A stretch of DNA of 64,000 bases from Gnetum montanum (lineage: Eukaryota > Streptophyta > Gnetopsida > Gnetales > Gnetaceae): contig MNCI01028890.1 in the NCBI GenBank assembly GCA_015680685.1, positions 26,292 through 90,291 of the forward strand. Reading direction: 5' to 3'. A model generated the notes under the pieces. The model saw only the letters and a program-made list of their open reading frames with translations, made no database searches and was not told the origin of the DNA. Position numbers and translations under genes: made by a program. The stretch's first letter is position 1; the number at the start of each line of letters is the position of its first letter. Positions 22,321-34,845 of this stretch are shown in pieces.

Positions 22321-24661
22321 GTTATGTTGCTGCAGTTGGGTAGGGAACTCATCCTGCATAGTTGAAGAAGGTGGTAATGGGGCTAAGGGTGGAAGAGGTG
22401 CAATCGGGTGAGAAGGATAGTACATTTGTGACCTCTCCTCTAGGAGAAGGAGTTCTATAGTACTTATGGGTTTGGTAGTGAGACTGAGGATTAATGTGAC
22501 CAATAGAGTCATGTGGAGAGATTGGCTGCTACACGTAGTATCCATATGGGTTAAGTTGATGGTAAGAGTACTATTGACGTGGTGGTGGAATCCCCATGAC
22601 TGTGGGTGTTGCCACTATTGATACTATTTCATTTGGTTGTGGTGTAGTTCCACTTGGATAATATGTTAAGGGCTGGTGGAACTGTCTTGGGCTACCTTGA
22701 GGATAAGGTAATCTTCAAGGTGTTTTCCATCTATTTAATCATGGGTTTACTACATACACCCCAGACTCCTACAGATGTGAGATTACTAGGCAACATCCCT
22801 TAGGATGGTCATATTGACATATCTTACATTCACCATCATTGTCTATATCTGAATCCACAACCTGTTCAACGATGGTAGCTTTGCCGTTACCTTTGTTACA
22901 TACATATTTAGTTTCTTTCTTTTTCCTTCTTTCTCGATCACTACCTGGTTCCCTAGACTCCTCTACTATTTTGAGAATAGTTTGAAATCTATTATCTAGG
23001 GAGCCCCACATTTGGTCCACCTTTGTCGATAATTTTGATGCAAGTTTGTGAATGCAAAATTTTTTCCTATTCACCACCGCTTCAAGTGGTGACTCTTTTT
23101 CATCCTTACAAAATATAACTCCCTTCTTTCAGAGAGAATGATCTCTATTGATTCCTCTACACTCTCTCTTTTCCTTAACTCACTTTCCTCCTTGGCAACT
23201 TGCTCCAACAATCTTTGTACTTGATGGGCTCTAAGCTTGGATAGTCTTCCTTGGGCATAAGTCCCAAGGTTTTCTTGTGTTTCATGCATAAGTCTATCTA
23301 TGAGATGGCATAGTTGTTCCCTCTATGAGTAACCAGGGCTAAGAAAATGATGTAATAATGCATAATATTAGTCCATGGTAGCATCAAAGGGTTCATGTCC
23401 TCCTTGTTTCCATCCTTGGATTTGCTTTTGCAGGTTGGACACTCAGGAATATGTTTGATACTTATCATTGAATAGTTCTAACATGGTACTCCATCAACGA
23501 ATGGATTCTGGTTCTAAAGACCAATACTAGCTTTCTACTTCCTTGATCAGTGTCCATGGAAACAACTTGAGTTTTTGCTACTCATTTTCTATGTTTTACA
23601 ATGCACATGCATCATGAAATTCTTGCAAATGATTTTGAGGATCAACGTTGTATTCCCCTTCAAATCGTGGGATATTATCCATGTTCAATATTTTGATCTT
23701 GTTGTCTTTTTGGTGCCTTCTTTGGATTCTAATAGCCTTAGTTATATCTAGCATACTTTGGGTAGCGAGTAGGGATTCAAGATGATCATATTCTCTATGG
23801 TGTCTATGATGCCTATGCTATTCCCTACTCTTCCTCCTTTCGCGATGTGATTCTCTAGAATGCCCTTATCCCCTTTCTCGACTATTTTATCTATTATTCC
23901 TATTTCACCGACCATTATCCTCAGGTTCTTTCCCTCTATGACTACATTTTTATCTTGAAGGAGAGGGGGAAGGAGATGATGGAGGTGAAGAGGGAGGAGG
24001 ACCATCACCATGATGATGCCTTCTACCTTCTCTTTGATGGTCGTGGCCTCGATCACGATTACAATTAGAATGTCCATCTTTATCATGTGTTTTTTCCTTT
24101 TTCAAATAATTTGTGTCCATCCATACCAAGACATGGGTTATGGATAGTTGAGTGAAGATACTGATACACAACCCCTTGACCGAAGTCAACAGGAGGAACA
24201 TCATTTTGTGAAAGACCTCTTGAGGTAGGTCCACCACCCTCATTTTAACCTATGACATATGGGACATCCTGCAACCAATTTCCCTGCATAGATTTATGAT
24301 GTCTCTCCTATTATAAGTTCCTTTCATGTTGTGCCTCTGTGGGTTGATACTCTCTTGAGTCGTGTTCATGCATAATGTACTCTACCTGTAAGTGCTGCAT
24401 ACCAATTCATGTGAGAGCATGAAGAAGCATGCTTAAGATTGAACAATTAGAAGGTAACACTATGTTACCTTCTAAACCATGCCAATGCAATTGTTCATCC
24501 TAGTGGAGGATAAAGATAAAGTTTGGTATATACTCATCGGGATGGACATATACCACATGAAACTTTTGGGGCACTGGCAGGTCATCATGTGTACTCTACC
24601 TCCAATTGTTCATTGTGTCAGCCCTAAGTGGTGAAACACTCTTGTAAGAAGAAGGAGACAT
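21850..24661 (-). pseudogene. gag: E2 gag and protease N-terminal part
   Basis: The start at 24661 encodes Met-Ser-Pro-Ser-Ser, preceded by the PBS at a distance similar to the other copies. The N-terminal part and the DLPQEVFHKM block (about 24240-24170) are followed by an Arg/His-rich stretch, the gag core (about 23750-23300), the HETQENLGTYAQGRLSKLR block (23289 onward), and a zinc knuckle CKICQYDHPKGCC near 22830-22795 with all ligands kept. The Pro-rich tail is at 22545-22156. Protease begins at about 22140 with KALLDSS and runs only to FITIPLGLVKNI near 21860. There it is joined to a linker fragment (WLKSFAWSYTKW) that belongs several hundred bases further downstream. Many stops and frameshifts. 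Confidence 0.82.
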
Positions 24662-24787
24662 GATTAATTCCTTAGTGTGCGATACTTTTCTCTTCTTTTT
24701 TCTAATAATTTTATGATAACCAACCCTAAGGGTTCATTCCAACGATGGGAAGATGCCTACATTCTAATTAGTGCATAAAAAACAAAG

Positions 24788-24805
24788 TCCCTGGCAACAA
24801 CACCA
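24788..24805 (-). other. E2 primer-binding site
   Basis: The minus strand reads TGGTGTTGTTGCCAGGGA, a decayed tRNA-Asp-type site next to the LTR. Confidence 0.75.
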
Positions 24806-24806
24806 A

Positions 24807-25105
24807 TGATGAGTGGCGAGGTACCCCTACGCTCAACCATATGAATACAAGTGTTACGAGCGATCCAGTTGAACTCCAAGGACTAAGTGCTTATGCACCT
24901 TGATAGAACAAGGATGGGTTAGACAATCATTGTCTTCCCAAGCTTCCTCATATGGCATGATTGTATGGTTCCCAATATCATATGTAAGGGACTAAGAACT
25001 AACTACTAAACCAAGTGCACCCACCTCTTATTTATAGGCAACAAGACAGGTCCCAATATTAGATGTCTGATATTTCTTGGCAGGATTTGATATCGAGAAC
25101 CCTAA
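24807..25105 (-). repeat. E2 5' LTR, shortened
   Basis: It begins TGATGAGTGGCGAGG on the + strand and matches the 3' LTR to about 24975. It then jumps, with a short filler, to the ctaagaactaac segment near 24990, losing ~500 bp. TATA at 25029-25036. Similarity stops at about 25105 (gatatcgagaaccctaa), so the outer end with most of the palindrome array is missing. Confidence 0.85.
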
Positions 25106-28100
25106 CTTTTCATAGTTCTCTCAAGTACTAAGTTCAAAGTCTCATAATAGTTTTGATAATAAACAAGTAACTTCATGAAAAATGTTATTCAATAAATTTG
25201 AGCTAACTATAAACATGTTTTCTTAGACTAATGCATTATAAGAATAACACTATACAAATTTGTGACCTTAAAAGATTGATTTATTATTTTAAGCTTAAAT
25301 TTAAGATTCAAAATAACATTTATTCCATACTATGTCTATTTAGAATTAACATTTATTTCAGGTATTACATTTAACAAACATAGAAAAAAAGAGCTAAACC
25401 TTTTCATATAGAGAAAATAGCTCATTCTAAAGTTGCTAGCTACTAGTTTAAAACATATGATAACTTAGCTAAGTAATCAACTAAGCTATGAAATAATAGA
25501 AATTCAATGAAGAAGGATAACTGAAAAGAAAACTAGAAACCTTTTTAGAATGCCATTACAAAGAAATTTCTATTATAGTTTTTCTAAAAATTCTCCTTAA
25601 TTTTCCTTCTTGGTGTCCTCCTTTTTAAAATTTTCCTTAAGTTCTTTTTCTAGGCTACCTTGGATGGTTATAGTAGTTACAAAAATAAATAGAGCTATGA
25701 AACTATAAATATAATGGTTTCCTCATATAATAACAAACTATTTGACAATTTCTAAAATGAATCAAAGATTTTCATCATGTTCTAAATTAATTAGCCTTTA
25801 ATACGTTGTTGTTATGAAATATTAGCATAATTATAAACTATATTTATGGTAAAATTGAACTTCTTAGGTTTTGATTGGTCAAGCTTTTAAATTATTTGTT
25901 TAACACTCAGTTCATTTGTACCTAGCTTGGATAATGAGTTAACTAATTCATTCAAAGAAAATCTTGTTATTGTACAAGCCTTCTTAAATTCCTTCTTTTG
26001 TTGATCAATCTTAATAATCACCTTTGTTACTACCATCATTATGTTATTATCAAAATCCTTGTAAATTATGGAAAATTCTCTCTTATTTCAATGATAGTTG
26101 TAACTAAATTATAAACTCTTTCATTTACTTCCTCATAAAAATCTTTCGTCAATTTATTTTATGTTGTTTTTCTGCTTACCTCTTTAATCCATTATTTTTG
26201 GAATTTAAACCTTGTAATCAAATTCTAAAAATTTGGTTATACAATGAATGAATGATCAAGAGATTTATTATTTTTTCCTTCTTCCAATTATAAGCTTATT
26301 GATGCTATTTGTTTCTTTAGCTGTTGATAAGCTTTCTCTTTATTTTTAAGCAAGGATTTCTTTGTTGTAATCAATACCTTTATTTTCTCATTAACTCTTT
26401 ATAATTCTTAAGCTCACTTTTGAATTTATTAATCTCCTCTTCATTTCACTCCAAAAATTTCTTAAGCCTAAGAGTCCTCTCATCAGTGAGTTGGTGCATG
26501 TCTCTTATTAGAATAGCTATTGCCTTAAACATATCTTGATGTGGCATGATTAAATATTTTCCACCTATTAATTGGTCATCTTTTTGATAAAGAAAGAAAA
26601 TAATTGACTCCATATCTAGGTGATTCTAGTTTTTTTGGCTTACAATTATTTTTTCTCTTTTATGATCTTGAAGCTCCTTCCTTGAGATACCCTAATAAGA
26701 GCATTGGAGTGGTAATAGTTATAGATGAAGATCTAGGAGTTTATATTTCACTTTATTATTTATCTTCTTGTTGTTGATGATGGGATAGTTGTTGTTGTGA
26801 CTTCTTTTACTAGTTCTCAAGTACTACTATTGTTCTTTTCTTATTTTGATTTCATGAATTCTTGCTTTCCTCATGACTTGAAATCTTAAAAATTCAGCAT
26901 TGTTAAGAGAAATGTTTCATTAGGAAGAGCTTCTTTAAAATTTTTGAGATTCCAAGAGAAATAATTATCTTTCATTATTGCAAGATACTCATTGGAAAAA
27001 ATCCCGATTAGCAAATCTTTTCTCTCTAGAGAATGATATTGCTCCATAGTAGGATTATGACATCAGATTGCTAGAAGCTTTGGTAATAGACTTCTTTTCA
27101 ATAGTCCTTTTGCTTCCTCCTTTTATTAATTCATTTTTTACTTGTAGCTTTCTATATCTACTATCTGTGTCATCAGGGTGGTGATCTTTGTTGAGCTTTA
27201 TTTAAATAAATTCTTTTTGGCCAAACTAACAAAGCACACTACTCTATATATCTCTTAGTTACTCTATTCAAGTGCATAGCATTATTAAACTCATAGAAGC
27301 CAAATTTTTGGGGAGAAAATTCTTTGTACATATTTTTTTCCCAACCTTTAGAGCTACTAAATATAGAGCAAACAAACCTAGGAAGCTTTCTAGCTTGACC
27401 TTTGAAACTAGGTATCGTTATTACTATAAATCTTACATGAAGAAAAACAACTATGAGATATTTGTTCCTAAATTCCTCCATTATTTGATGATCTACTTTG
27501 GGTAGAAGAACTCCCAAAATTAATTTGAATAATGTAGGATAAACATCGTTCATAAAAAATTGAAGTTTCTAAGGAGCAATATAGCTTTTTTGATAAATAA
27601 TAGAAAAGAAGTCATAACAGAAGTCTTCTAGATAAACTTAGCATTATGAAGCATAACCTATAAATATAGGTGTTATATCCTTTGGCTCGAAAACTTTTCT
27701 TTAAGTGTAGTACATCAAAAATAATCTTAAACTAAGCTACATCCCTTGTTCATGAATTTTTGCAAGACTATGCTCCAACACATCATTCATATACTAAAGT
27801 AGGAAAAAATTCCTATCATTTTCTATCATAGTAATTGTCCAAAGATGGAAATTCCCAATAAAATTAATTTCCCTTCCTAAGTAGAAGTTAGAAGATGAAA
27901 TAAAAATCCAATGAAAAACCTAAGCTCATTGGCCTTTAGAATGATGCTCATATATCCCCTAGCTTTGGTGAGTTTTTATGGTGTAAGCTTAATGATCTTT
28001 TCATTCTTACATTGTTCTAAGAATTTTCTAGTCATGAATTTTTGATCTACTATAATTCTTTCTCACTAATGTCCAACTCTATAATCCCATATAGTTCATA

Positions 28101-28940
28101 GCTTTTTCTAACACAAATATCAATGTATCACTCAACATGACTTCTAAAATGAAGCTTATCTTTCTCATATGTGATTTCAATGATTAGTCTATTAACCACA
28201 TAGTGAATAATATTTGTAATATGCTAAAATCCTAGCTTGTGGAGGCATATTTTCTCATAAGATAAATGTAATCCTTCCATTTATTGCAAACTTATGAGCC
28301 CACATTTTTTTGGTAAAATCATGTTCCTTATCAAAATCACTAAAATTATTTTCATTTTGTTCTAGCTCTAGGCACCTACTATAAATTCACTATTAAACCT
28401 AAAAGACGTTGACCTTAAAAAGCTATAAATAATAAAACAAATTGAAGGTATTAACAACATGAAAATTTTGGAGAGATTCCTCTCTTTCCTTATGAGACAT
28501 TTTCGTGAAACTTCAAAGCTAGAATTTATGTTGAAAAAAAAAAACTTAAAACATGGTTCAAAATCTAAAAACTTTTCCCTTGTCTTTATAACTTCACTCT
28601 ATGGTCTACATTTCAATCTTTACATAGTAACTTCAAAGCTCAATACTTTATCACTTGATTAGCTTTTTCCTATTTGAAAAAAAGTCCTAAGTTTAACTCA
28701 TGGAAAGCCAAGTTGTTTAATTTAACTATCGCTACTTATTCAAGAGATCTATAATCTCTTAAATCCTCCAAGATGCACTTATTAAGGATTTGGATTTGAT
28801 TCCTTTAAGTAATCCTTAGATATATGGGCTTTAAAATTAATGTGACATAATAACATGAGCTAAATGATTTAGGATTCAAATTGCAGTTCTATCCTTATTA
28901 AGTAATTTGACTAAGTTTATCTCAAATTACTACTATTAGA
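25106..28940. other. old AT-rich region with decayed coding on minus strand
   Basis: This region is unrelated to E1-E5. The minus strand shows stop-interrupted frames, clearest at 27239-27910. A Lys/Glu-rich stretch with coiled-coil character (about 25900-26900) may belong to the same relic. No protein family was recognised. Confidence 0.4.
27239..27910 (-). pseudogene. unidentified decayed coding segment
   Basis: One minus-strand frame has only six stops in about 224 codons, fewer than expected for DNA this AT-rich. It includes a 104-codon open stretch from 27553 to 27239. Visible words include NFYLGREINFIGNFHLW near the upstream end, then YLEDFCYDFFSIIYQKSY, and GQARKLPRFVCSIFSSSKGW. There are no zinc fingers, catalytic triads or transmembrane segments I can name. 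It is not part of the Tat/Athila family here. It could be a relic of another transposon, a virus-derived sequence or a host gene; I cannot choose. Overlapping + strand frames look like shadows. Confidence 0.35.
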
Positions 28941-28949
28941 AATCATTAG

Positions 28950-29468
28950 CATGCTAATGCTAAAGTAAACTTTATAGGAGCTTTTCCTTTTTATTAAACA
29001 ATGAAGCTCTTATATCAATGTTTACATTTTAGTAACACTTTTCTTAAGCTTTTTTCAACCTACTAATTTCTTATGAAATCAAATTTAAGCTTTTCTCTAG
29101 AACACTTTTTAGGTTCTACAAGGCCTTATGTATGACATGCTGATGTGGCATTGAATTCCTGAGTTAAGCTTTAGAGCTATTTTATGGTTCTAGTGGCTTT
29201 TCATAGAACAAGCTTCTTTTAACTTACTTTTTCTACTAGAGTAAAATTTTAATTCTACATGGTATCATGTTACCATGGTGGTTCATATGCTAATGTGGCA
29301 CTATAGGCATTTTTGTAGAACCAACTTTGAGCTTCTCTTTAGGACTTCCTTTCGATTCTAAAAATCTTTTAGTTACCTTATTAAAATTACCTCTTTCCTA
29401 AGTCTCCCCTAAATTATTTAGGCTTCAAATATATTAGAACCAAGTTTTAGTCCTAGTAGCATTCTTTC
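28950..29468. repeat. degenerate palindromic repeat field, left part
   Basis: Variants of the palindrome GAACCAAATTTTGGTTC recur, e.g. near 29115, 29185, 29240, 29320 and 29425. They are separated by words like ctgatgtggcattga (about 29145) and ctaatgtggcactat (about 29288). It is interrupted by E3 and continues at 39377. Confidence 0.55.
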
Positions 29469-29473
29469 AATAT

Positions 29474-30300
29474 TGATGAACCATGATATCAAGGTTCAAA
29501 TATCACATCCATGATATCGGGTCTATGATATTGGAGCTCACCAAGTGATATCAAGCATTTGATGTTGGGACCCACCTCATCACCTATAAATAAGAGGTGG
29601 GCATGCTTGGTTTTCATAGTTAGTCTTAGTCCCTTACTTGAACTCTCAGTGCCCGCAATAGGAGTCATAAAGTGAACAGATCTTTATTCAAGCATTGTGT
29701 ACCTGAGCACACCTTATGGCCGAAAATAAAGATGAACTTTGTGATAAACCTTGTAGCATTTAGAATAGCCTATTAGATGTTATTTACAGTTATTTAATGC
29801 TTTTCTTAGTTAATTAATGTTCTCTCTCTCACCTTGTTAACTCTCCCAAGTAAGCACACTTAGTATGACCACTTCAAGCATGCATGGAACACTTGGTAAC
29901 CCAGTAACAATTAGCGTTTGGTAATCCCAGTAGTGTTGCACTAGTTCAGGATGTGTATGGCAAGTGGGAATGGATACTGGTGTTAGGACTAGTTAGAGCA
30001 TAGTCTATTAGTTAAATTAAATTAGTTCACTCCAATCGGGCAATGGACCCATCTGATGTTTTATGTCCTCCCTTTGTAGCACCAGGACATAAAACATTAA
30101 AAAATATATAAAAATCATATACCTCAAGTTTACTTAACCATACAATCATGCTATACAAGTAAGCTTGGGAAGATAATGATTGACTAACCCATCTAGGTTT
30201 TGTAAAGGCACATAAGCACCTAGTCCTTGGAATTTGATTGGATCATGCATGTACGCTCGTATTCATATGGTTGAGTGTAGGGATATCTCACCGCTCATCA
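29474..30300 (+). repeat. E3 5' LTR
   Basis: It starts TGATGAACCATGATATC and ends CCGCTCATCA. The palindrome array is decayed (GATATC and GATATT words at about 29484-29562). TATAAATA at 29585-29592. Confidence 0.95.
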
Positions 30301-30301
30301 T

Positions 30302-30319
30302 TGGCATCATTGTCAGGGA
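30302..30319 (+). other. E3 primer-binding site
   Basis: TGGCATCATTGTCAGGGA, a tRNA-Asp-type site with several transitions from the E5 site. Confidence 0.85.
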
Positions 30320-30438
30320 CTTTGTTGTTTGTGCACTAGCTAGAACTTAGGAAATATTCACATCATTGGAATGGATCCTTAGGGTTGGTTATCTTACAAT
30401 TATTGAAATGAAAAGTATTGCACACTAAATAGAAAATT

Positions 30439-32900
30439 ATGTCTCCTTTTTCTTATGAGAGTGTTTCACCACCTAGGTTCGTTACAGGGAAAAATTGGAG
30501 GCATAGATAATCTGCTAGTTCCTCAATAGTTTCATGTGATATACATTCATCCTAATGAGTATATACCAAACTTTACCTTTATCCTCCACAAGGATGAACA
30601 ACTATGTTGGCGTGATTTAGAGGGTAACATAGTGTTACCTCTCGATCGCTTAGTCCCAAGCATGCTTCTTCGTGCTCTCACATGAATTGGTATGCAACAC
30701 TTATAGCCAAAGTACATTGTGCATGATCACAACTCGAGAGAGTATCGACCAATAGAGTCATAACATCAAAGGAACTTAAAACAGGAGAGACATTATGATT
30801 TCATGAAGGGGAAGTTATCTTAGAATGTCCCATATGTCATAGGTGAAAATGAGGGTAGTGAACCTACTTCCGAAGGTCTCCCACACAATGATGTTCCTCC
30901 CGCTGACTTCAGTCAATGGGTGGTGTATCAGAATCTTCACTTAACTATCCATAACCCATATTTTGATATCAATGGACACAAAGGATCTGAAAAAGAAACA
31001 CAAACACATGACAAAGATGGGCATTCTGATCATAACCAAAATTGAGGCCGCAACCACCAAAGAGAAGGAATCAAGAAAAATCATGGTGATGTTCCTCCTT
31101 CTTCTTCACCTTTATCATCTTCTTCCCCCTCTCCTTCAAGATCTGGATGCAATCACAAAGGAAAAGACCCTAAGGATAATGGTAAGTGAAATAGTGATCG
31201 TAGATAAAATAGTCAAGAAAGAGGATGATGGCATTCTAGAGAAACACACAACAAAAGAAGGGGAAGTAGGGAACAACATAGGCATCATAGATGCCATAGA
31301 TAGGATGATCACGATGAACCCCTACTTGCTACCTGAAGTATGCTAGATATAACTAAGGCTATTAGAATCCCAACAAGGCACCAAAAAGATAACAGGATCA
31401 AAATATTAGATATGAATAATATACCATGATTTGAAGGGGGATACAACACTGATCCTCAAAATCATTTGCAAGCATTTCATGATGCATGTGCCTTGAGAAA
31501 CATAGAAAAGGAGTGAAACAATCTCAAGTTATTTCCGCAAATATTAATTAAAGAAGAGGAAAGCTAGTACCAGTCCTTAGAACCAGAATCCATTTATCGA
31601 TGGAGTAACATGAACTATTCAATGATAAGTATCAGATGTACTCACGAGTGCCTAACCTGTGGAAGAAAATCCAAGGATGGAAACAAGGAGGACATGAACC
31701 CTTGGATGCTACCATGGGCTGATATTATGCACTGTTACATCTTTCCCCAGGCCATGATTACTCATAGAGGGAACAACTATGTCATCTTGTAGATGGGCTT
31801 AGGCATGAAATGCAAAAAACACTTGGGACTTATGTCCATGGAAGACTATCTAAGCTTAGGGCCCATCAAGTACAAAGATTTTTGGAGCAAGTTGCTAAAG
31901 AGGAAGATGAGTTAAGGAAAAGAGAGAGTCTGGAAGAATATAATAGAGATCCTTCCCTTTGAAAGAAGGGAGTTAGATTTTGTAAGGATGAAGTAGAGTC
32001 ACCACTTGAAGAGATGGTGAATAGGAAAACCTTTCCCATTCAAAAAATTGCATCAGAAGTATCGGCAAATGTGGGACTCCTTAGATAATATATTTCAAAT
32101 AGTTCTCAAAATAGTAGAGGATTCTAGAGAAGAAAGTACTGATCGAGAAAGTAGAAAAATGAGAGAAGCTGAATATGCATGTAACAAAGGTAATGGCAAA
32201 GTTTCCATCATCGAAGAGGTTGTGGATTCAGATACAAAAAATGATGGTGAATGTGAGATATGCCAATATGACCATCCTAAGGGATGTTGCCCTATAATCT
32301 CACATCTTCAAGAGTCTGGGGTGTATGCCCTCAAACCATGATGAAATAGAAGGCAAACACCCCAAAGGTTACATTATCCCCAAGGCAACCCAAGCCAGTT
32401 CGACCAACCCTTGACGTATTATCCAAGTGGAACTCCACCGCAACCAAATGAGTAGTATCAATAGTGGTAGCACCCACAATCATGGGGAATGCCACCACCA
32501 CATCAACAATATCCTTACTATCAACCTGACTTGTATGGATACTAGGTGCAGTGTCGATCTCTCCACGTGACTTTATGAGTCACGTCACTCCCAAACCTCA
32601 CTACCAAGTCCATGAGTATTATAGAACTTCCTCTCCTAGGGTTGACATTCCACAAACATACCATCCTTCTCATCCAACTACATCTCTTCCACCCTTAACT
32701 CCATTACCACTAGCTTCAGCCATGTAGGGTGAGCTCCCTAATCCAAACTACAAGGACCATTAATCCACACCCTACTGTTGGTTCAAAAAATTGCATAAAG
32801 AAGAGACCTTTCTTTAGGACTAATAATCCAACCAAGTTCTTGTAGTCACAAGTAGCTAACTCTCCAAAGGCCTCACCATCATTCGAAACTTCAAAACTCA
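30439..32900 (+). pseudogene. gag: E3 gag, decayed
   Basis: The start at 30439 (Met-Ser-Pro-Phe-Ser) corresponds to the E2 and E5 starts. The core domain (about 31340-31900) includes an ITKAIRIPTRHQK block, the EGGYNTDPQNHLQAFHDACAL block and the HVQRFLEQVAKEEDELRKRES-like region. The zinc knuckle at 32252-32290 reads CEICQYDHPKGCC, intact and of the same variant spacing as E1 and E5. A Pro/Gln-rich tail follows to about 32760. Stops are frequent (e.g. after IEKE in the core), and the frame changes between the N-terminal part and the knuckle. From the zinc knuckle on, the same frame runs through protease, RT and RNase H. Confidence 0.85.
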
Positions 32901-32919
32901 CTTCAAACCAAAGGCCACA

Positions 32920-33505
32920 TTTAATGCACACGGTCATGTTAATGCATGATATTACCAATTGGATTAAGGCTGGACATCTTCCAAGGAAATTCTCTAATCA
33001 TGGGAGTCCTTTTATATATTTACAAATTGTTGGGAATGAACCTTCCAAGGATCTTTTGAATTCAAGTTCTAGTATCAACTTAATCTCTCAAGAAATGTAT
33101 AAAGCCTAGAACCTACCTCCACTAAAAAAGAGTAACATTTGTTTAGAGTTGGCTGACCAATCCATCATTGTTCCGTTAGGACTAGTGGAGGACATTGTTA
33201 CCACTATTTGTGGATGGTTGTATCTAGCTGACTTCCTAGTGATTCAAGTCAACAACTATAAGGGGGACTTCCCAATCATAATGGGAAGAGAATGGCTAAG
33301 CATAATTGATGCATGCCTAGGAACACATGATCTTTCCCTAGAGATATGAAAGAAAAATAAATTCAGAAAGATTGAGAAGAAGAAAGTTCTATGCATTGTA
33401 TATAGTGAAACAAGGTGTAATTGTATGAAAAAGTCTTGGTTCATACAACGTTTAACATTGCCTGCATGCAACCAATGTGCACAAGTAACTAACATACAAA
33501 GATGC
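32920..33505 (+). pseudogene. pol: E3 protease and cysteine module
   Basis: The frame reads TNWIKAGHLPRKFSN, then LLNSSSSINLISQEMYKA: the catalytic Asp-Ser-Gly has become Asn-Ser-Ser, so the protease is inactive. ADQSIIVPLGLVEDIVTT and IIMGREWLSIIDACLG follow with the usual spacing. Stops occur after MYKA and after LSLEI. The linker carries five cysteines, C-x7-C-x16-C-x2-C-x8-C, at 33392-33505, the same spacing as in E2 and E5. The module lies between the protease fold and RT and matches no domain I know from this position. Confidence 0.87.
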
Positions 33506-33689
33506 TTATATGTGGTAGCCACAAGATAGGAAGGCACCCAGTGGCTGATAGTTGGCCAAGAGAGCAACTCAACTATATGCATGGAACCAACTGAGGGTTT
33601 GACTTGCGCTTACATTGTTAGCATAAACACATTAGAGCAAGTCCATTGCCAACTTCCAAGTCTCGACATTGAAAATATCAACTAGGGAA

Positions 33690-34845
33690 AGTTGGAAATC
33701 CATAACAACTTTAGACAAGAGCCCCTTGAGTTAAAACCATTACCCACTAGTATGAACTATACATTTCTCAAAAATGGAAAATCGGTATTTATTAATGCTA
33801 GGCTCACTCCTCAACAAAAAGAGAGATTGTTAAAAATGGTGAACAAATGGTTGAAAGCCTTTGCTTGGTCATATCCTAAATTAACTAGAATAGACCCTAG
33901 GATATGCCAACATAGGATTTACACTGATCCCTCCATGAAGCCTCGACGACAATCATAGAGGCAACTAAACCCAAAGCTGAAGCAAGTGTTTAAAGAAGAA
34001 ATTGAACAACTTATAAAATTTGGGTTCATGTACCCCATTGCTAATAGCAAATGGGTTAGTCCATTAGTTATTGTGCCCAAAAAGGAAGGTAAATGAAGGG
34101 TGTGTATAGACTTTAGGCTACTAAACATAGCAACATTCAAGGACCACTTTCCATTGCCATTCGTCGACCGAGTCTTAGACACCATTGCAGGGCATTGCTA
34201 TTATAGTTTTCTGGATGGGTACAGTGGATACACCCAAATTCAAATAGCCCCAGAAGACCAAGCCAACACTATATTAAAAATTCCTTGGGGGACATTTGCA
34301 AACATAAAAATGATGTTTGGCTTGCGCAATTCTCCTGCAACATTTCAATGTTTGGTTCTAATCATATTTTAGTAGCAGATAGGGAATGGTGTGGAGGTCT
34401 TCATAGATCATTTCTCCTCCTACGGAGTGAACTTCGATCAAGCATTGGATTGATTAAAGTAAGTACTAAAATGATGTGTTGAAACCAATTTAAGGCTCAG
34501 CTAGCAAAAATGCCATTTAATGGTCCAAGAAGGCATAGTATTAGGGCATAAGATTTCACAAACAGGGATAGAGGTAGACCCTGAAAAGATCAGAGTCATC
34601 CAAGGAATCATGTGCCAACCTAAAACTGTAAAAGACATCCGATCATTCCTTGGACACACTGGGTATTATAGAAGATTCAAAGAGAACTTTTCAAAGGTTG
34701 AAAAACCATTGGTTGAATTAACGAAAAAGGACATGCCTTTTGAATGGACCAAGGAATGTGAACTAGCTTTCCAAACCTTGAAATAGAAGTTTGTAGAAAC
34801 ACCCATTCTACAAGCTCCTAATTGGTCCAAGTCATTCCATATAAT
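33690..34845 (+). pseudogene. pol: E3 reverse transcriptase, decayed
   Basis: RT copies element RNA into DNA. The order is intact: LTPQQKERLLKMVNKW linker, SKWVSPL near 34060, CIDFRLLNIATFKDHFPLPFVD at about 34100, FLDGYSGYTQIQIAPEDQA at about 34210 (first catalytic Asp kept), the PATFQ block at about 34340, then FIDH at 34400-34411 where the family has FMDD, i.e. the last Asp is His. QEGIVLGHKIS and IRSFLGHTGYYRRF follow. The wording is of the Tat/Athila type rather than chromovirus. A few stops interrupt an otherwise single frame shared with protease and RNase H. Confidence 0.9.

Larger units (their letters stand above)
15581..25105 (-). mobile_element. E2: Ty3/gypsy Tat/Athila-like element, rearranged
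   Basis: The 3' LTR is full length at 15581-16426. Moving right, the order is PPT, 3' region, integrase, RNase H, RT C-terminal part, an inverted block with gag tail and protease, then gag, PBS and a shortened 5' LTR. The N-terminal two thirds of RT, with the polymerase active site, is absent. GAATA (15576-15580) would be the left target duplication, but the truncated right end leaves no partner. LTR sequence groups E2 with E3. Confidence 0.9.

Noticed and set aside
27272-27505. 77-codon plus-strand frame
   Set aside because: Overlaps the longer minus-strand frame with fewer stops, which also extends further; treated as a shadow.
32716-32958. 80-codon minus-strand frame near the E3 gag tail
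   Set aside because: Antisense to the gag tail/protease start, with no motif.
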